From: CALXCT01 sp964422185
GTDB taxonomy: Bacteria; Bacillota; Clostridia; Oscillospirales; Oscillospiraceae
Assembly (NCBI GenBank): GCA_964422185.1
Contig: CAYRAG010000052.1
Span: forward strand, 1-12,059
Direction of reading: 5' to 3'
DNA length: 12,059 nt
The notes under the pieces: generated by a model
Told to the model about the DNA's origin: nothing
What the model saw: only the letters and a program-made list of their open reading frames with translations
The model's database searches: none
In this document: positions 1-6,934 of the stretch, one piece after another
Numbering within the stretch: position 1 is the stretch's first letter
Layout: each line of letters begins with the position of its first letter
Program-made: the position numbers and the translations under genes

Positions 1-2
1 CC

Positions 3-548
3 CTGGCGGAGAAGCTGATGCCCGCCAGCGAGCTGTCCGAGCAGATCTCCACCGCAGGCAAGGAGGCGTCCGGCACCGGCAACATGAAGTTCATGATGAA
101 CGGTGCGCTGACCATCGGGACACTGGACGGAGCGAATGTGGAGATGCACGATCTGCTGGGCGACGAGAACATGTTCCTGTTCGGCCTGACCGCCCCGGAT
201 GTCACGGAGATGAAGCTGCGGGGCTACAACCCCTATGAGTTCTCCCTGCGCAATCCGCTGCTGAAGTCCGTGCTGGACAAGCTGTCCATGGGCTTTGACG
301 ACGGCGTGTCCTACTCCCAGCTGGTCAACCGGCTGCAGTTCGGCGTGGGCGGGCCGGCGGATGAGTACATGCTGCTGGCCGACTTCGAGAGCTACCGCTG
401 CGCCCATGAGCGGGCGGGAGAGCTCTACCTCGATCAGAAAGCCTGGAACCGGAAAGCGCTGCTCAATATCGCCCGGTCCGGCGTCTTTGCCGCGGATCGA
501 TCCATCCGGGACTACGCGGATACGATCTGGCATGTCCCCCACCGCTGA
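3..548 (+). CDS. glgP: Glycogen/starch/alpha-glucan phosphorylase, C-terminal part (5' end outside window)
   Basis: This is the last ~181 residues of glycogen phosphorylase, the cytoplasmic PLP enzyme that releases glucose-1-phosphate from alpha-1,4-glucans. The frame is open from base 3, so the gene starts to the left of the window; the internal ATG at 18 is not the start. The diagnostic block EASGTGNMKFMMNGALTIGT is present, and the lysine of NMKF (codon 87-89) is the one that binds pyridoxal phosphate in this family. It is followed by the conserved DGANVEM segment. The C-terminus (SGVFAADRSIRDYADTIW) is the usual family end, so the gene is complete at its 3' side. A terminator follows 12 bases after the stop, so it is transcriptionally separate from the downstream genes. 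The family assignment is very secure; the distinction between glycogen and maltodextrin phosphorylase cannot be made from this part. Confidence 0.96.
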   Translation: MAEKLMPASELSEQISTAGKEASGTGNMKFMMNGALTIGTLDGANVEMHDLLGDENMFLFGLTAPDVTEMKLRGYNPYEFSLRNPLLKSVLDKLSMGFDDGVSYSQLVNRLQFGVGGPADEYMLLADFESYRCAHERAGELYLDQKAWNRKALLNIARSGVFAADRSIRDYADTIWHVPHR

Positions 549-559
549 GAACCTTTGGG

Positions 560-590
560 AAAAGGAGGCCGCTCCGGCCTCCTTTTCTCT
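560..590 (+). terminator. Intrinsic terminator of glgP
   Basis: A perfect 12-bp stem (560-571 with 575-586) has a 3-base CTC loop. Its arms begin with AAAAGGAGG and end with CCTCCTTTT, and a pyrimidine-rich tail (TTTTCTCTTC) follows. It lies just after the glgP stop codon at 546-548. Confidence 0.9.
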
Positions 591-643
591 TCGCCCGGTG
601 CCGCGGTGAGGTTACAGAGCGGTGACAATTCCGGGAGGAGGCA

Positions 644-673
644 TTGACACCCCCGGCGCAGGTGTAGTATGGT
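644..673 (+). promoter_or_regulatory. Sigma-A-type promoter for the DUF4015-like gene
   Basis: A perfect -35 TTGACA lies at 644-649. The -10 is either TATGGT at 668-673 (18-base spacer, 4/6 match) or TAGTAT at 665-670 (15-base spacer, 4/6 match). It sits between the glgP terminator and the next gene, leaving a leader of roughly 90 nt. Confidence 0.6.
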
Positions 674-682
674 TTGTCACGC

Positions 683-750
683 GTTGAGGAAGAGACGGCG
701 CACACGCTGTGCGCGGGAAGACAACCCGTCCCGCCGGGGAACGGCGGGAC
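683..750 (+). promoter_or_regulatory. Structured 5' leader with two strong hairpins
   Basis: Two hairpins fill the leader between the promoter and the gene at 768. The first pairs GCGCAC (698-703) with GTGCGC (709-714). It may be closed by an outer GTTG (683-686)/CAAC (722-725) helix, leaving purine-rich internal loops. The second is a perfect 9-bp stem, 728-736 with 742-750, with a GGGAA loop, ending 5 bases before the ribosome binding site (GAAGAGG, 755-761). There is no T tract, so it is not a terminator. The shape resembles a cis-regulatory leader, but I could not match it to a known riboswitch consensus. Extra structure is common in GC-rich DNA, so confidence is low. Confidence 0.3.
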
Positions 751-767
751 ACCGGAAGAGGTAACCT

Positions 768-1877
768 ATGCGTTCAGACAAAAGGGGAAAATATAACAGC
801 TACCGGGGCAGAGTCACCATGCAGGGATTCCTGCGCGGGCTGATTATCGTGCTGGCGGTGGTGCTGGTGATCCTGCTCATCGCGTATTTCGCCGTGTTTC
901 AGCGCTACCTGGTCTATACGGACAAGGGCGCGGAGTTCCGGCCGCCCTGGGCGCAGGAGGAGAGTCCCTCGCCGTCGGATCCCATCCATGTGGTGGTGGA
1001 CAGCCCGTCCCCAGAGCCGGAGGAGAGCCAGGAGCCTGTCCCGGCGGATCTGCGGGCGGTCTGGCTGCCGCTGTCCGCGCTGGACGACGGCACCGCCCGG
1101 GAACAGGCGGAGGCTGCCGGCGCAAACGCGGTGATCTTCGACATGAAGCTGCCGGACGGCACCCTCGCCTACCACTCCGGCCAGGCGCTGGCGGATCAGG
1201 CCGGGGTGAATTTCCCGGATCCGGACGGCGCACGGGCGGAAGCCATCCGGGGACTGAACCAGGGGGATCTGGTCACCGTCGCCCGGGTGAGCTGCTGCAG
1301 GGACGACCTGCTGTACCAGGCGGACCGCTCCCTGAATCTCCAGACGGCCGGCGGGAAGCTGTGGGCCGGGGACGACGGCGGGTACTGGGTCAACCCCGCG
1401 GACGAGCGGGTTCGCGCCTACCTGGCGGGAATTGCCGGGGAGCTGGCGGAGCTCGGCTTTGACGAGATTCTGCTCGATTACGCCGGCTACCCCCCGGAGA
1501 GGAATCCCAAATGGGTTGCGTCGGAGGAGAGCGGCCAGGCCGGCACGCCGGATCAGGCGGTCGCCGGGCTGTACCAGGCGGTGGCCCAGGCGCTGGCGCC
1601 GTATGAAGGGGTTCGGCTGGCCATCCGCGCCACGGCGGACGCCCTGACCGGGGCGGACACCCTCACCGGACAGACCGCCGCCAACCTGGCCGCCTGGGCG
1701 GATCGGATCTATCTGCCCGAGGCGCCGGAGGGGGTGGACTACCCCGCGCTGCTGTCGGCCGCCGGGGCGGAGGATCCGGAGCGGCTGACGGTTCTTGAGA
1801 CGGAGAGCGCCCTGCCGGAGCAGGAGGGAAACCGGGCGGTGATCCCGGCGGGGGTTCCGGAACAGACATCGGAATGA
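768..1877 (+). CDS. Membrane-anchored putative glycosyl hydrolase-like protein (DUF4015-type)
   Basis: This 369-residue protein has a short basic cytoplasmic N-terminus, one transmembrane helix at about residues 21-44 (signal anchor, no lipobox), a Pro/Ser/Glu-rich linker at about 65-92 (the SPSPEPEES type), then a folded extracellular domain. That domain reads like the DUF4015 putative glycosyl hydrolase family (TIM-barrel). It has the strand VIFDMKLPDGTLAYHS (residues ~122-137), the VARV strand (~171-174), then LWAGDDGGYWVNP and the acidic strand FDEILLDYAGYP (~231-242), corresponding to the family's FDEIQFDYVRFP. The acids D125 and D237 are candidate active-site positions by analogy. Family resemblance is recognised by eye; substrate and activity are unknown, but a cell-wall or surface glycan role is plausible. 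The ATG at 768 is preceded by GAAGAGG at 755-761, and the gene has its own promoter and terminator. The last ~30 residues look weakly conserved. Confidence 0.75.
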   Translation: MRSDKRGKYNSYRGRVTMQGFLRGLIIVLAVVLVILLIAYFAVFQRYLVYTDKGAEFRPPWAQEESPSPSDPIHVVVDSPSPEPEESQEPVPADLRAVWLPLSALDDGTAREQAEAAGANAVIFDMKLPDGTLAYHSGQALADQAGVNFPDPDGARAEAIRGLNQGDLVTVARVSCCRDDLLYQADRSLNLQTAGGKLWAGDDGGYWVNPADERVRAYLAGIAGELAELGFDEILLDYAGYPPERNPKWVASEESGQAGTPDQAVAGLYQAVAQALAPYEGVRLAIRATADALTGADTLTGQTAANLAAWADRIYLPEAPEGVDYPALLSAAGAEDPERLTVLETESALPEQEGNRAVIPAGVPEQTSE

Positions 1878-1882
1878 CAGGG

Positions 1883-1931
1883 CAGGGCCGGCGGCCGCGT
1901 TTTCCGCGCAACACGCCGGCCCTGTTGTTTT
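1883..1931 (+). terminator. Intrinsic terminator of the DUF4015-like gene
   Basis: An 11-bp perfect inverted repeat (CAGGGCCGGCG at 1883-1893, CGCCGGCCCTG at 1914-1924) with a 20-base loop is followed by TTGTTTT. It begins 5 bases after the stop codon and shares its CAGGGCCGG core with the operon terminator at 10908-10954. Confidence 0.8.
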
Positions 1932-1935
1932 GCGC

Positions 1936-2035
1936 NNNNNNNNNNNNNNNNNNNNNNNNNNNNNNNNNNNNNNNNNNNNNNNNNNNNNNNNNNNNNNNNN
2001 NNNNNNNNNNNNNNNNNNNNNNNNNNNNNNNNNNN
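1936..2035. other. Assembly gap (100 N)
   Basis: Exactly 100 undetermined bases, the conventional size for a scaffold gap of unknown length. It falls between the terminator at 1883-1931 and the V-ATPase promoter at 2085-2113. Additional genes or leader sequence could be hidden here, so the intergenic distance is not known. Confidence 0.98.
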
Positions 2036-2084
2036 AGGACTTCTGATTTGATGCGGAGAACCGGCCGCAGGAGAGAAAAACCTG

Positions 2085-2113
2085 TTGATTTTAAGCGGCA
2101 AAAGGCGTAAAAT
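2085..2113 (+). promoter_or_regulatory. Sigma-A-type promoter of the V-ATPase operon
   Basis: TTGATT (2085-2090), a 17-base spacer and TAAAAT (2108-2113) form a near-consensus promoter. Transcription would start near 2120, giving a leader of about 57 nt that is purine-rich towards the first gene. A short TCATA/TATGA hairpin may form in the leader. No other good promoter is seen inside the operon, although an upstream one could lie in the assembly gap. Confidence 0.72.
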
Positions 2114-2176
2114 GAATCATAGCTCGTATTATGAGATACCACGGAGAGAGATAAGGAAAGGAAAGGCGGTGAAAAG

Positions 2177-2491
2177 ATGTCATTGGAGGCGATCGAAACC
2201 ATAACCGAGCGGGAAAAAAGCGCGGGGCAGAGAGTTCAGGACGCCGAGGCGGAGGCGAAGAAAATCGTCAGCGACGCGGAAAAGGCGGGCGTCGCCGAGG
2301 TGTCCCGGGCGAGAGCGGAGGCGGAGGCGAAAGCCCGTGAACTGATGGCGGAGGCGGAGAAAAAAGCGGCCGCCCATGAGGCCGAGGTCATGGAGGAAAT
2401 GAAAAAATCCTGCGACGCCCTGCGCAAGTCAGCGGAGGATCGTCTGCCGACGGCGGCGGAACTCATTGTCAGAAGGGTAGTGAATGTCTGA
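2177..2491 (+). CDS. ntpF: V-type ATPase subunit G/H (peripheral stalk)
   Basis: This 104-residue, highly charged protein is almost entirely one coiled coil. Alternating Ala/Glu/Lys repeats such as AEAEAKKIVSDAEKA run from about residue 22 to 75, and a more hydrophobic C-terminus (LPTAAELIVRRVVNV) follows. That pattern and length fit the G/H (NtpF) subunit, which pairs with subunit E as a right-handed coiled coil to form the peripheral stalks holding the A3B3 head static. It is the first gene of the operon, as in Enterococcus hirae. The ribosome binding site is AGGCGGT at 2164-2170, 6 bases before the ATG. Its stop overlaps the next start by one base (TGATG), so translation of subunit I is probably coupled to it. 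Sequence similarity in this subunit is low everywhere; position and coiled coil carry the call. Confidence 0.88.
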   Translation: MSLEAIETITEREKSAGQRVQDAEAEAKKIVSDAEKAGVAEVSRARAEAEAKARELMAEAEKKAAAHEAEVMEEMKKSCDALRKSAEDRLPTAAELIVRRVVNV

Positions 2492-4479
2492 TGTCCATCG
2501 TCAAAATGAAGCGGCTGCGCCTGATCGCGTTCAAGTCCGAAGAGGACAGACTGCTGGCACGGCTGCTCCATCTGGGCTGCGTGGAGGTCACGGAGACGGA
2601 CGGCAAACTGGCTGATCCCCAGTGGGCCAGCCTGCTCCGGAGAGACACCGCCAGCCTGGGGGACGCGAGGGCTCACGCGAACGCCCTGCAATCGGCGCTG
2701 GACGCGCTGAAGAAGTACGCCCCGACGAAGCCCGCGCTGTTCGTGAAGCGCACGAACATCTCAGAGTCGGAATTTCTCAGCGCCGAGGCCAGACAGGCTG
2801 CCCTGGACACTGCGTCCCAGATCAACCAGCGAGTACAAGCAATCGCGCAATCCCATACCCAGGAGAACCGGCTGACCGCCCGGAGGGCATCGCTGACCCC
2901 GTGGTCCAGCCTGGATTTACCCCTGGAACTGGGGGAGACCGAGTCGGTGAAGCTGACCTATCTCACTTTCCCGGCCGCGACTCCCCCGGAGGAACTGAAA
3001 AAGGCCCTTGCCGGGGCGGCGCCCATGTCGGAGCTGATCCAGGCGGGGGCGGATCGGGAGCTGATCTATTTCCTGCTCATCTGCCACAAAGAGGAGCAGC
3101 AGCAGGCGATGGAGGTTCTCAAGCCTTTCTCCGCCAGTACGGTGAGCATGAAAGATGTCACCGGGACAGCCACGGAGAATATCGCCGCCATTGACCGCGA
3201 GATTGAGGAGATGACCCAACGCAGGGCGGAACTGGGGGAGGAGATCGCCGGTTTCCGCGACTCCCGCCACGACCTGCAGGTCAGCCTGGACAGAATGAAC
3301 CAGGAGGTGGCCAAGGAGGCGGTTCGGGAGCGGATGCTCACCGACGGCACCGTGGTCTTCCTGGAGGGCTGGGCCTCCTCATGGAAGCTGAAAGACGGCT
3401 CCACCATGCTGGACACCCTGCAGAAAGAGCTGGAGGGCTTTACCTGCGCCTATGAACTGGACGATCCGGAGAAGGAGGAGACGCCGCCCACCCAGCTGCA
3501 GAACCCCAAGTGGATGGAATGCATGAACATGGTGACGGAGATGTATTCTCTGCCCGCCTACGACGGCATCGATCCCAACCCCCTGATCTTCTTCTTCTAC
3601 ATCTTCTTCTTCGGCTTCATGTTCGCCGATGTGGCCTACGGCATCATCATCTTCGTCATCTCGACGGTCATCACGAATGTCTACCACCCGAAGAAGACGA
3701 TGGGGTACATGTTCCATCTGGGGCAGTACCTGGGGATCTCCACTTTCATCTGCGGCATCTTCACCGGCGGCTTCTTCGGCAATGTGCTGGAAGTCATCTA
3801 CGACACTTTCCTGCCCGGCGCGACCATGCCCGCCTGGATGGTGAAGTTCAGCGAAGGCATTCTGTTCAACCCCATCAACGAGCCGATGACCGCCCTGATC
3901 GTGGCGATCTGCATCGGCGTGGTACACCTGCTGACCGGCCAGATCATCCATATCTACATGGGCTTCCGGGACGGCCAGGGGGTCGACGCGCTGCTGGATG
4001 TGGTGCCGTGGTGGATCGTGTTTGTCGGCATCGCCATGCTGGCGCTGGGCAAGGGGCCGGTCGTTGTGATCATCGGCGCGCTGTCCCTGATTGCCACCCA
4101 GGGCCGGCACAAGGAAGGCTTCATCGGCAAGCTGTTCGGCGGCATCTCCTCTCTGTACGACATCACGAGCTGGCTGTCCGATGTGCTCAGCTATGCCCGA
4201 CTGATGGCCCTGATGCTGGCCACCGGCGTCATCGCGCAGGTGTTCAACACCCTGGGCTCTCTGGGCGGACGCTCTTTCTTCGGGGTCATCCTGTTCGTGC
4301 TGGTCTTCCTGATCGGCCATGTGTTTAACATCGGTATCAACCTGATTGGCACCTATGTGCACGCGGCCCGTCTGCAGTACCTGGAGTTTTTCGGCAAATT
4401 CTACAAGGAGGGCGGGATTCCGTTCCGGCCTCTGAAGTACGACACAAAATATGTAGATATTATCGAGGAGGAAAAGTAA
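2491..4479 (+). CDS. ntpI: V-type ATPase subunit I (membrane stator, a-subunit homologue)
   Basis: This 662-residue protein is close to the usual family length. The N-terminal ~360 residues are cytoplasmic with long charged helices (for example around residues 228-275) that contact the peripheral stalks. From about residue 361 (DPNPLIFFFYIFFFGFMF) the protein is a multi-helix membrane domain that forms the two ion half-channels next to the K ring. The conserved channel arginines are visible: R570 in LSYARLMALMLATG and R627 in VHAARLQYLEFFGKFY. They correspond to the arginines essential for ion release in E. hirae NtpI (R573 and R629 by my recollection of that numbering). The gene overlaps ntpF by one base and has no clear spacer of its own, which suggests translational coupling. 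Its 3' end carries the GAGGAGG that serves ntpK. Confidence 0.97.
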   Translation: MSIVKMKRLRLIAFKSEEDRLLARLLHLGCVEVTETDGKLADPQWASLLRRDTASLGDARAHANALQSALDALKKYAPTKPALFVKRTNISESEFLSAEARQAALDTASQINQRVQAIAQSHTQENRLTARRASLTPWSSLDLPLELGETESVKLTYLTFPAATPPEELKKALAGAAPMSELIQAGADRELIYFLLICHKEEQQQAMEVLKPFSASTVSMKDVTGTATENIAAIDREIEEMTQRRAELGEEIAGFRDSRHDLQVSLDRMNQEVAKEAVRERMLTDGTVVFLEGWASSWKLKDGSTMLDTLQKELEGFTCAYELDDPEKEETPPTQLQNPKWMECMNMVTEMYSLPAYDGIDPNPLIFFFYIFFFGFMFADVAYGIIIFVISTVITNVYHPKKTMGYMFHLGQYLGISTFICGIFTGGFFGNVLEVIYDTFLPGATMPAWMVKFSEGILFNPINEPMTALIVAICIGVVHLLTGQIIHIYMGFRDGQGVDALLDVVPWWIVFVGIAMLALGKGPVVVIIGALSLIATQGRHKEGFIGKLFGGISSLYDITSWLSDVLSYARLMALMLATGVIAQVFNTLGSLGGRSFFGVILFVLVFLIGHVFNIGINLIGTYVHAARLQYLEFFGKFYKEGGIPFRPLKYDTKYVDIIEEEK

Positions 4480-4480
4480 C

Positions 4481-4960
4481 ATGGAATTTCTGGCTAATTG
4501 TGGTCTGCAGGTCGGTGTCATCGGCTCTGCACTGGCAGTCGGACTGGCCTGCGCCGGTTCCGGCCGCGGCGTCGGCATCGTAGGCGAAGCCGCCGCCGGC
4601 GTTCTGTCCGAGGATCCCAACAAGTTCTCTCAGTGCCTGATTCTTCAGATTATTCCCGGTACGCAGGGCCTGTACGGCCTGGTCATCTGGTTCTTCGCTC
4701 TGTTCCAGATGGGCGTCATCGGCGGCACCGCCGAAGCCATGACCATCGCGGAAGGCCTCGGCTACTGCGTCGCCTGCCTGCCCATGGGAATTGGCGGCTA
4801 CTTCACCGCTGTCGCGCAGGGACGCTGCGCCGCTGCCGGAGTTTCCCTGGTGGCCAAACGGCCGGAAGAGATGTCCAAGGGTATCATCATGGCCATCATG
4901 GTGGAGTTCTACGCCATCCTGTGCCTGCTTGCCTCCTTCCTGATGCTGGTATTCCTGTAA
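4481..4960 (+). CDS. ntpK: V-type ATPase subunit K (rotor-ring proteolipid), Na+-type ligand set
   Basis: This 159-residue protein is the duplicated four-helix '16 kDa' proteolipid that forms the membrane rotor ring. Two hairpin repeats are visible: GVGIVGEAAAGVLSE with PGTQGLYG in the first, and AVAQGRCAAAGV with IMVEFYAIL in the second. The ion-carrying glutamate is E142 in helix 4; helix 2 lacks an acidic residue, as in E. hirae NtpK. The residues matching the Na+ ligands and gate of that ring are T61, Q62, Y65, Q113 and E142 (E. hirae T64, Q65, Y68, Q110 and E139), with Ile58 at the backbone-carbonyl position held there by Leu61. The gene follows ntpI by one base. It has a strong GAGGAGG site at 4465-4471 and strongly biased C/G-ending codons, as expected for the most abundant subunit (about ten copies per complex). 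Confidence 0.97.
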   Translation: MEFLANCGLQVGVIGSALAVGLACAGSGRGVGIVGEAAAGVLSEDPNKFSQCLILQIIPGTQGLYGLVIWFFALFQMGVIGGTAEAMTIAEGLGYCVACLPMGIGGYFTAVAQGRCAAAGVSLVAKRPEEMSKGIIMAIMVEFYAILCLLASFLMLVFL

Positions 4961-4988
4961 GGCTGGCGGTCAACTGGAAGTCAGCCTT
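4959..4988 (+). promoter_or_regulatory. Hairpin directly after ntpK
   Basis: AAGGCTG (4959-4965) and CAGCCTT (4982-4988) form a perfect 7-bp stem with a 16-base loop, starting in the ntpK stop codon. There is no T tract, so it should not terminate transcription. It could act as a processing or stability element that keeps the ntpF-I-K part of the mRNA in excess, but this is inference. It occupies most of the 47-base gap before ntpE. Confidence 0.35.
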
Positions 4989-5007
4989 CCTCAGAAAGGA
5001 CGAAATC

Positions 5008-5595
5008 ATGAACGGAATTGAAAAAATCACCCAGCGCATCGATCAGGACGCGCAGGGCCAGATTGACAAGATCCTGTCCGACGCCCGGGCGCAGGCCGCC
5101 GAGATTACGGCGAAGTACCAGGCCCAGGCGGAGAAAGAGGCGGGGGACATCCTGGCCAGGGGCAGGAAGAACGCCGCTGAGCGGGAGGAGCGCCTGGCGT
5201 CCGTGGCCCAGATGGAGGCGAAGAAGCTGACGCTGGGGACCAAGCAGGAAGTGCTGGACAAGGCGTTTGATCTGGCGCTGGAAAAACTGACGACGCTTCC
5301 GGACGAGGAGTATATCAACATCCTGGCCGGCCTGGCGGCGAAAGCCGCCGTGACCGGGAAGGAGCAGCTCATCTTCTCCTCCAGGGATCGGGCCCGCGTG
5401 GGCAAGCAGGTGGTGGCGGCCGCCAACGCGAAGCTGGCGGACGGACATCTGACTCTGGGAGAGCAGACACGGCCCATGAAGGGCGGATTCATTCTGAGCG
5501 ATGGAGATGTGGAGGTCAACTGCGCCTTTGAGACTCTGGTGCGCCTGCAGCGGGGCGAGAGCTCCGGCGAGGTGGCCAAAGTACTGTTCGACTGA
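5008..5595 (+). CDS. ntpE: V-type ATPase subunit E (peripheral stalk)
   Basis: This 195-residue protein matches the normal length of subunit E. Its N-terminal ~80 residues are a charged coiled coil (DKILSDARAQAAEITAKYQA and onward) that zips with subunit G/H. The C-terminal globular part, with the conserved GGFILSDGDVEVNCAFETLV stretch (about residues 158-177), binds the top of the A3B3 head. The frame is open much further upstream through ntpK, but only the ATG at 5008 makes sense: it is preceded by AGAAAGGA at 4993-5000 and gives the family N-terminus MNGIEKITQRI. Two or three copies per complex are usual. The next gene lies 39 bases downstream behind a hairpin that masks its ribosome binding site. 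Confidence 0.95.
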   Translation: MNGIEKITQRIDQDAQGQIDKILSDARAQAAEITAKYQAQAEKEAGDILARGRKNAAEREERLASVAQMEAKKLTLGTKQEVLDKAFDLALEKLTTLPDEEYINILAGLAAKAAVTGKEQLIFSSRDRARVGKQVVAAANAKLADGHLTLGEQTRPMKGGFILSDGDVEVNCAFETLVRLQRGESSGEVAKVLFD

Positions 5596-5605
5596 TTTCC
5601 CCCTC

Positions 5606-5626
5606 CCTCCTCTTAAGACAAGGAGG
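5606..5626 (+). promoter_or_regulatory. Anti-Shine-Dalgarno hairpin over the ntpC start
   Basis: CCTCCT (5606-5611) is exactly complementary to AGGAGG (5621-5626), the ribosome binding site of ntpC, with a 9-base loop. Pairing would hide the binding site ahead of a TTG start codon, lowering initiation unless ribosomes leaving ntpE disrupt it. Confidence 0.45.
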
Positions 5627-5634
5627 ATGTTATC

Positions 5635-6633
5635 TTGGCAAAAAAGATCATAGATACCGATTACCTCTTCCTGTCCGCTCGCATCAAGGCCATGGAGCGC
5701 AATCTTCTCACGAAGGAGCGGATGGAGCGGATGCTGGAGGCGCCTACGCCGGAGGACGCGGCGAAGGTGCTGCAGGAGTGCGGATACGCTGAGATGCCCC
5801 AGGTGGGGGAGAAGATCCTGGATCAGGTGCTGGCCGAGCAGCGGCAGAAGACCTTTGACGAGCTGTACAGCGCCGCGCCGGACAAGAGCATCATCGATGT
5901 GTTCAAGGTCAAATACGACTACCACAACGCGAAGGCCATCCTGAAGGCCGAGGCCAGGGGGGTGGATCCCGAGCCGCTGCTGGTGGACACGGGCAGAGTG
6001 CCTCCGCATCAGATGCTGGAGGCGGTGCGCTCCTCCGATCTGCGGGGCATGCCCGCCATTCTCCAGAGCGCCATCGGGGAGGCCCGGGAGGTGCTGGGCA
6101 CCACAAACGACCCCCAGCTGAGCGACTTTGTGCTCGACCGGGCCTACTTTGACGATATGTACCACCTGGCGGAGGAGAGCGGCAGCTCGTTCCTCATGGG
6201 CTATGTGCGCATCAGCATCGACAGCGCGAACCTGCGCTCCACCGTGCGCACCCTGCGCATGGGCAAGAGCATCGACTTCCTCCGGGGCGCCCTGTTCCAG
6301 AACGGCAATATCGATGTCAACCGCATTCTGAACACCGCGGCCGGCGGCAACCTGGAGGAGCTGTACTCGGTGTCCCCCCTGAAAGAGGCGGCTCAGGCGG
6401 GCACCGCCGCGCTCAACGGCGGCGGACTGACCCTGTTTGAGAAGCTGTGCGACGACGCCGTGCTGTCCTATGTGGCCGGCGCCAAATATGTGGCGTTCGG
6501 CGAGGCGCCCGTGATCGGCTACCTGGCCGCCAGGGAAAACGAGTTCACCGCGGTGCGCATCATCATGAACGGGCGCATGGCGGGTCTGGACGCGGACATC
6601 ATCCGGGAAAGGCTGCGTGAGTCTTATGTATAG
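5635..6633 (+). CDS. ntpC: V-type ATPase subunit C (central stalk to ring, d homologue)
   Basis: This 332-residue, helix-rich soluble protein is at the typical length for bacterial and archaeal subunit C, the socket that joins the central stalk (D/F) to the K ring. Family hallmarks are the N-terminal DYLFLSARIKAMERNLLT segment, the YDYHNAKAILKAEARG motif (around residue 97-112), AYFDDMYHLA (about 168-177) and the C-terminal NEFTAVRIIMNGRMAGL. The start is TTG at 5635, 8 bases after a perfect AGGAGG. The ATG at 5627 is in another frame and stops quickly. The combination of a TTG start and a masked ribosome binding site suggests deliberately low translation, suited to a one-copy subunit. The end overlaps the start of subunit F by 8 bases. 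Confidence 0.95.
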   Translation: MAKKIIDTDYLFLSARIKAMERNLLTKERMERMLEAPTPEDAAKVLQECGYAEMPQVGEKILDQVLAEQRQKTFDELYSAAPDKSIIDVFKVKYDYHNAKAILKAEARGVDPEPLLVDTGRVPPHQMLEAVRSSDLRGMPAILQSAIGEAREVLGTTNDPQLSDFVLDRAYFDDMYHLAEESGSSFLMGYVRISIDSANLRSTVRTLRMGKSIDFLRGALFQNGNIDVNRILNTAAGGNLEELYSVSPLKEAAQAGTAALNGGGLTLFEKLCDDAVLSYVAGAKYVAFGEAPVIGYLAARENEFTAVRIIMNGRMAGLDADIIRERLRESYV

Positions 6634-6934
6634 GATTGCGGTTCTGGGCGACAAGGACAGCGTGCTTGGCTTCAAGGCGCTGGGTCTGGATACCTTCCCG
6701 GTGGAGTCGGTGGACGAGGCGCGCCGCACGCTGCACGATCTGGCCAGGGAGAACTACGCGGTGATCTACCTCACCGAGCAGCTGGGCGCCGAGATGGAGG
6801 CGGAGCTGAACCGGTACAAGGATCAGCTGACGCCGGCCATCATCCTGATCCCCGGCAAGGAGGGCTCCCTGGGGATTGGCATGGCCAATGTGAAGAAATC
6901 CGTGGAGCGCGCCGTGGGCGCCGACATTCTGTAA
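6626..6934 (+). CDS. ntpG: V-type ATPase subunit F (central stalk)
   Basis: This ~102-residue protein has the alpha/beta fold of subunit F, which binds subunit D in the rotor shaft and stimulates ATPase activity. Motifs match the family well: MYRIAVLGDKDSVLGFKALG at the N-terminus, YAVIYLTEQL in the middle, and LTPAIILIPGKEG followed by GIGMANVKKSVERAVG at the C-terminus. I place the start at the ATG at 6626 because it reproduces the usual family N-terminus. An in-frame GTG at 6617 would add three residues (MSL) and cannot be excluded, since it sits closer to a weak GGGAAAGG at 6605-6612. The gene overlaps the end of ntpC, so coupled translation is likely. A 71-base gap with a small CTGGC/GCCAG hairpin (6935-6963) separates it from ntpA. 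Confidence 0.94.
   Translation: MYRIAVLGDKDSVLGFKALGLDTFPVESVDEARRTLHDLARENYAVIYLTEQLGAEMEAELNRYKDQLTPAIILIPGKEGSLGIGMANVKKSVERAVGADIL

Noticed and set aside
3379..4623. 414-codon minus-strand ORF opposite ntpI, and the similar 7165-8277 ORF opposite ntpA
   Set aside because: Both are shadows of membrane and ATPase genes, rich in His, Asp and Gln from complementary codons; the + strand genes explain the openness.
4498..5007. Long upstream extension of the ntpE frame through ntpK
   Set aside because: The extension is an out-of-frame reading of ntpK, rich in Arg. The ATG at 5008 has a ribosome binding site and gives the family N-terminus.
6617..6625. GTG start for subunit F three codons upstream
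   Set aside because: It is possible, but the ATG at 6626 matches the conserved family N-terminus and the GTG's ribosome binding site spacing is only about 4 bases.
4981..6729. 582-codon minus-strand ORF opposite ntpE-ntpC
   Set aside because: It lies antisense to two clear V-ATPase genes. Its His/Gln/Arg/Gly-rich translation is typical of the reverse complement of GC-rich coding sequence, and no family motif is visible.
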